A stretch of 8,494 nt of DNA, taken from assembly GCA_947448105.1 (NCBI GenBank), contig CANFNE010000102.1, forward strand, positions 1-8,494, in the 5' to 3' direction. A program made the translations under genes and the position numbers. Origin of the DNA: Burkholderiales bacterium (GTDB lineage: Bacteria; Pseudomonadota; Gammaproteobacteria; Burkholderiales; Burkholderiaceae_C). Shown here piece after piece: positions 7,640-8,494 of this stretch. The notes below the pieces were generated by a model. That model made no database searches and was not told the origin of the DNA. It saw only the letters and a program-made list of their open reading frames with translations. How positions within the stretch are numbered: position 1 is the first letter of the stretch; each line of letters starts with the position of its first letter.

Positions 7640-8494
7640 ATGACCCCGCTCCACCGCACCAAAGACGCCCAATGGGAAAGTCTGTTCGCTTTGCCCGACA
7701 AACCGGCGCTGCCGCTGCAGCAGCGCCTGCGTCTGTCCGTGGTGCAAGCCATTTTGGACGGTCGCCTGCCGGTGGGCGCGCTGCTGCCCTCGTCGCGCGA
7801 ACTGGCCCAGGTGTTGGGCCTGAGCCGCAACACCGTGACAGCCGCCTACCAGCACCTGATGGACGACGGTTTTATCGAATCGCGCCCGCGCAGCGGTGTG
7901 TTTGTGACCGACCAGGCGCATGCCGTACCCGCCCGCGTTGGCGCGCGTCCAGAAGCGCTTGCGCCGCCTGGCCCCGCAAACGGTGCGGGCGTCAACGCCC
8001 AGCCCGATTGGTCGGCCCGGGTGCTGCGCTCGCTCACGGACCAACGCACCTTGGCCAAGCCCGACCAGTGGCGCCGTTACGCCTACCCCTTTGTCTATGG
8101 CACCTACGACCCGCAGCTGTTTCCGTCGGAGGCCTTTCGCGAGTGCTGCGTGCACAGTCTGGCGCGCGCGCACCTGCCGCACTGGACGCCCGACTTTGAA
8201 CTCGGCGACGTGCCCGAGCTGATCGAGCAAATCCGCCTGCGCCTGCTGCCCAAGCGCGGCGTGTTTGCGCTGCCTGAAGAAATTTTGATCACCGTGGGCG
8301 CCCAGCACGCTTACTACCTGTTGGCCGAGGCCTTGTTTGACGCCAGCCAGCGCGTGGGCCTGGAAGAGCCCGGCCACCCGCACGCCCGCAACAGCTTCGC
8401 CCTGCGCCAGCCCCGGTGCGTGCCGCTGCCAGTGGACGACCAGGGCCTGGTGGTGGAACACCTGCCCGCGCTCGACTACGTGTTTGTTACCCCC
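7640..8494 (+). CDS. MocR-type transcriptional regulator (GntR winged helix + aminotransferase-like domain), 3' end cut by window
   Basis: This gene encodes 285 residues and stays open to the last base, so the C-terminal part lies outside. Residues 26-92 form a GntR winged helix: LQQRLRLSVVQAILDGRLP, LPSSRELAQVLGLSRNTV (49-66), AAYQHL (68-73) and the wing GFIESRPRSGVFV (77-89). A Pro/Ala-rich linker follows (about 93-140). Then comes the start of a fold-type I aminotransferase-like domain: YPFVYGTYDPQLFP (149-162), RGVFALPEEILITVGAQHAYYLL (206-228), EEPGHPHAR (242-250) and VDDQGL (265-270). In this family the domain binds PLP and senses amino compounds rather than catalysing transamination. 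The PLP lysine would lie beyond the window. The start is the only ATG at the family N-terminus; a TTG at 7619 is possible but unsupported. The protein is transcribed divergently from the oxidase/importer operon and is its likely regulator. Confidence 0.93.
   Translation, partial: MTPLHRTKDAQWESLFALPDKPALPLQQRLRLSVVQAILDGRLPVGALLPSSRELAQVLGLSRNTVTAAYQHLMDDGFIESRPRSGVFVTDQAHAVPARVGARPEALAPPGPANGAGVNAQPDWSARVLRSLTDQRTLAKPDQWRRYAYPFVYGTYDPQLFPSEAFRECCVHSLARAHLPHWTPDFELGDVPELIEQIRLRLLPKRGVFALPEEILITVGAQHAYYLLAEALFDASQRVGLEEPGHPHARNSFALRQPRCVPLPVDDQGLVVEHLPALDYVFVTP

Noticed and set aside
6928..8199. Plus-strand open frame of 423 codons crossing the divergent intergenic region
   Set aside because: It runs antisense to the NTF2-like gene and then out of frame through the MocR gene. 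The true MocR frame begins at 7640 and stays open to the window end.
7526..8461. Minus-strand open frame of 311 codons opposite the MocR gene
   Set aside because: It is a His/Gln/Arg/Gly-rich shadow of the regulator with no recognisable domain, and it would cover the promoter region.

Overview
This window looks like chromosomal DNA from a GC-rich betaproteobacterium, most plausibly a Comamonadaceae member (Acidovorax/Rhodoferax/Polaromonas-type). I infer this from base composition, C/G-ending codons and the style of the proteins; there is no RNA gene or other taxonomic marker to confirm it. The DNA is densely coding. No insertion sequence, phage gene, tRNA, rRNA or CRISPR array is visible, and no gene-free stretch reaches 300 bases.

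Layout. Positions 7473 down to 56 hold a seven-gene minus-strand cluster. In transcription order it encodes a small NTF2/SnoaL-fold protein (7084-7473), an FAD-dependent amine/amino-acid oxidase of the PuuB/OrdL/DadA type (5636-7069), and a complete peptide/opine/nickel-class ABC importer. The importer consists of a periplasmic binding protein (3961-5556), two permeases (2966-3940 and 2109-2969) and two ATPases (1096-2109 and 56-1099). The last four importer genes are tightly packed, with 4-, 1- and 4-base overlaps, so they are almost certainly co-transcribed and translationally coupled. On the plus strand, reading away from this cluster, a MocR-type regulator starts at 7640 and runs off the window end. 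It is a GntR winged helix fused to an aminotransferase-like PLP domain.

How it fits together. The inferred picture is a MocR-controlled uptake-and-oxidation module for an amine or amino-acid-like compound. The importer brings the compound in, the flavin oxidase oxidatively deaminates or dealkylates it, and the MocR protein senses an amino compound through PLP. The substrate cannot be read from the sequence. The binding protein lacks the Gly-Asp-Asn-Gly-Asp-Pro-type motif I associate with DppA, so a classic dipeptide substrate is not the safest guess.

The 166-base divergent intergenic region (7474-7639) holds four related 8-base half-sites. Two form a perfect inverted repeat (TGGCTCTA / TAGAGCCA) next to the probable leftward promoter. 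Two form a direct pair with 10-base periodicity immediately upstream of the probable rightward -10 box. This is a good candidate operator for the MocR protein and is the most testable new observation here.
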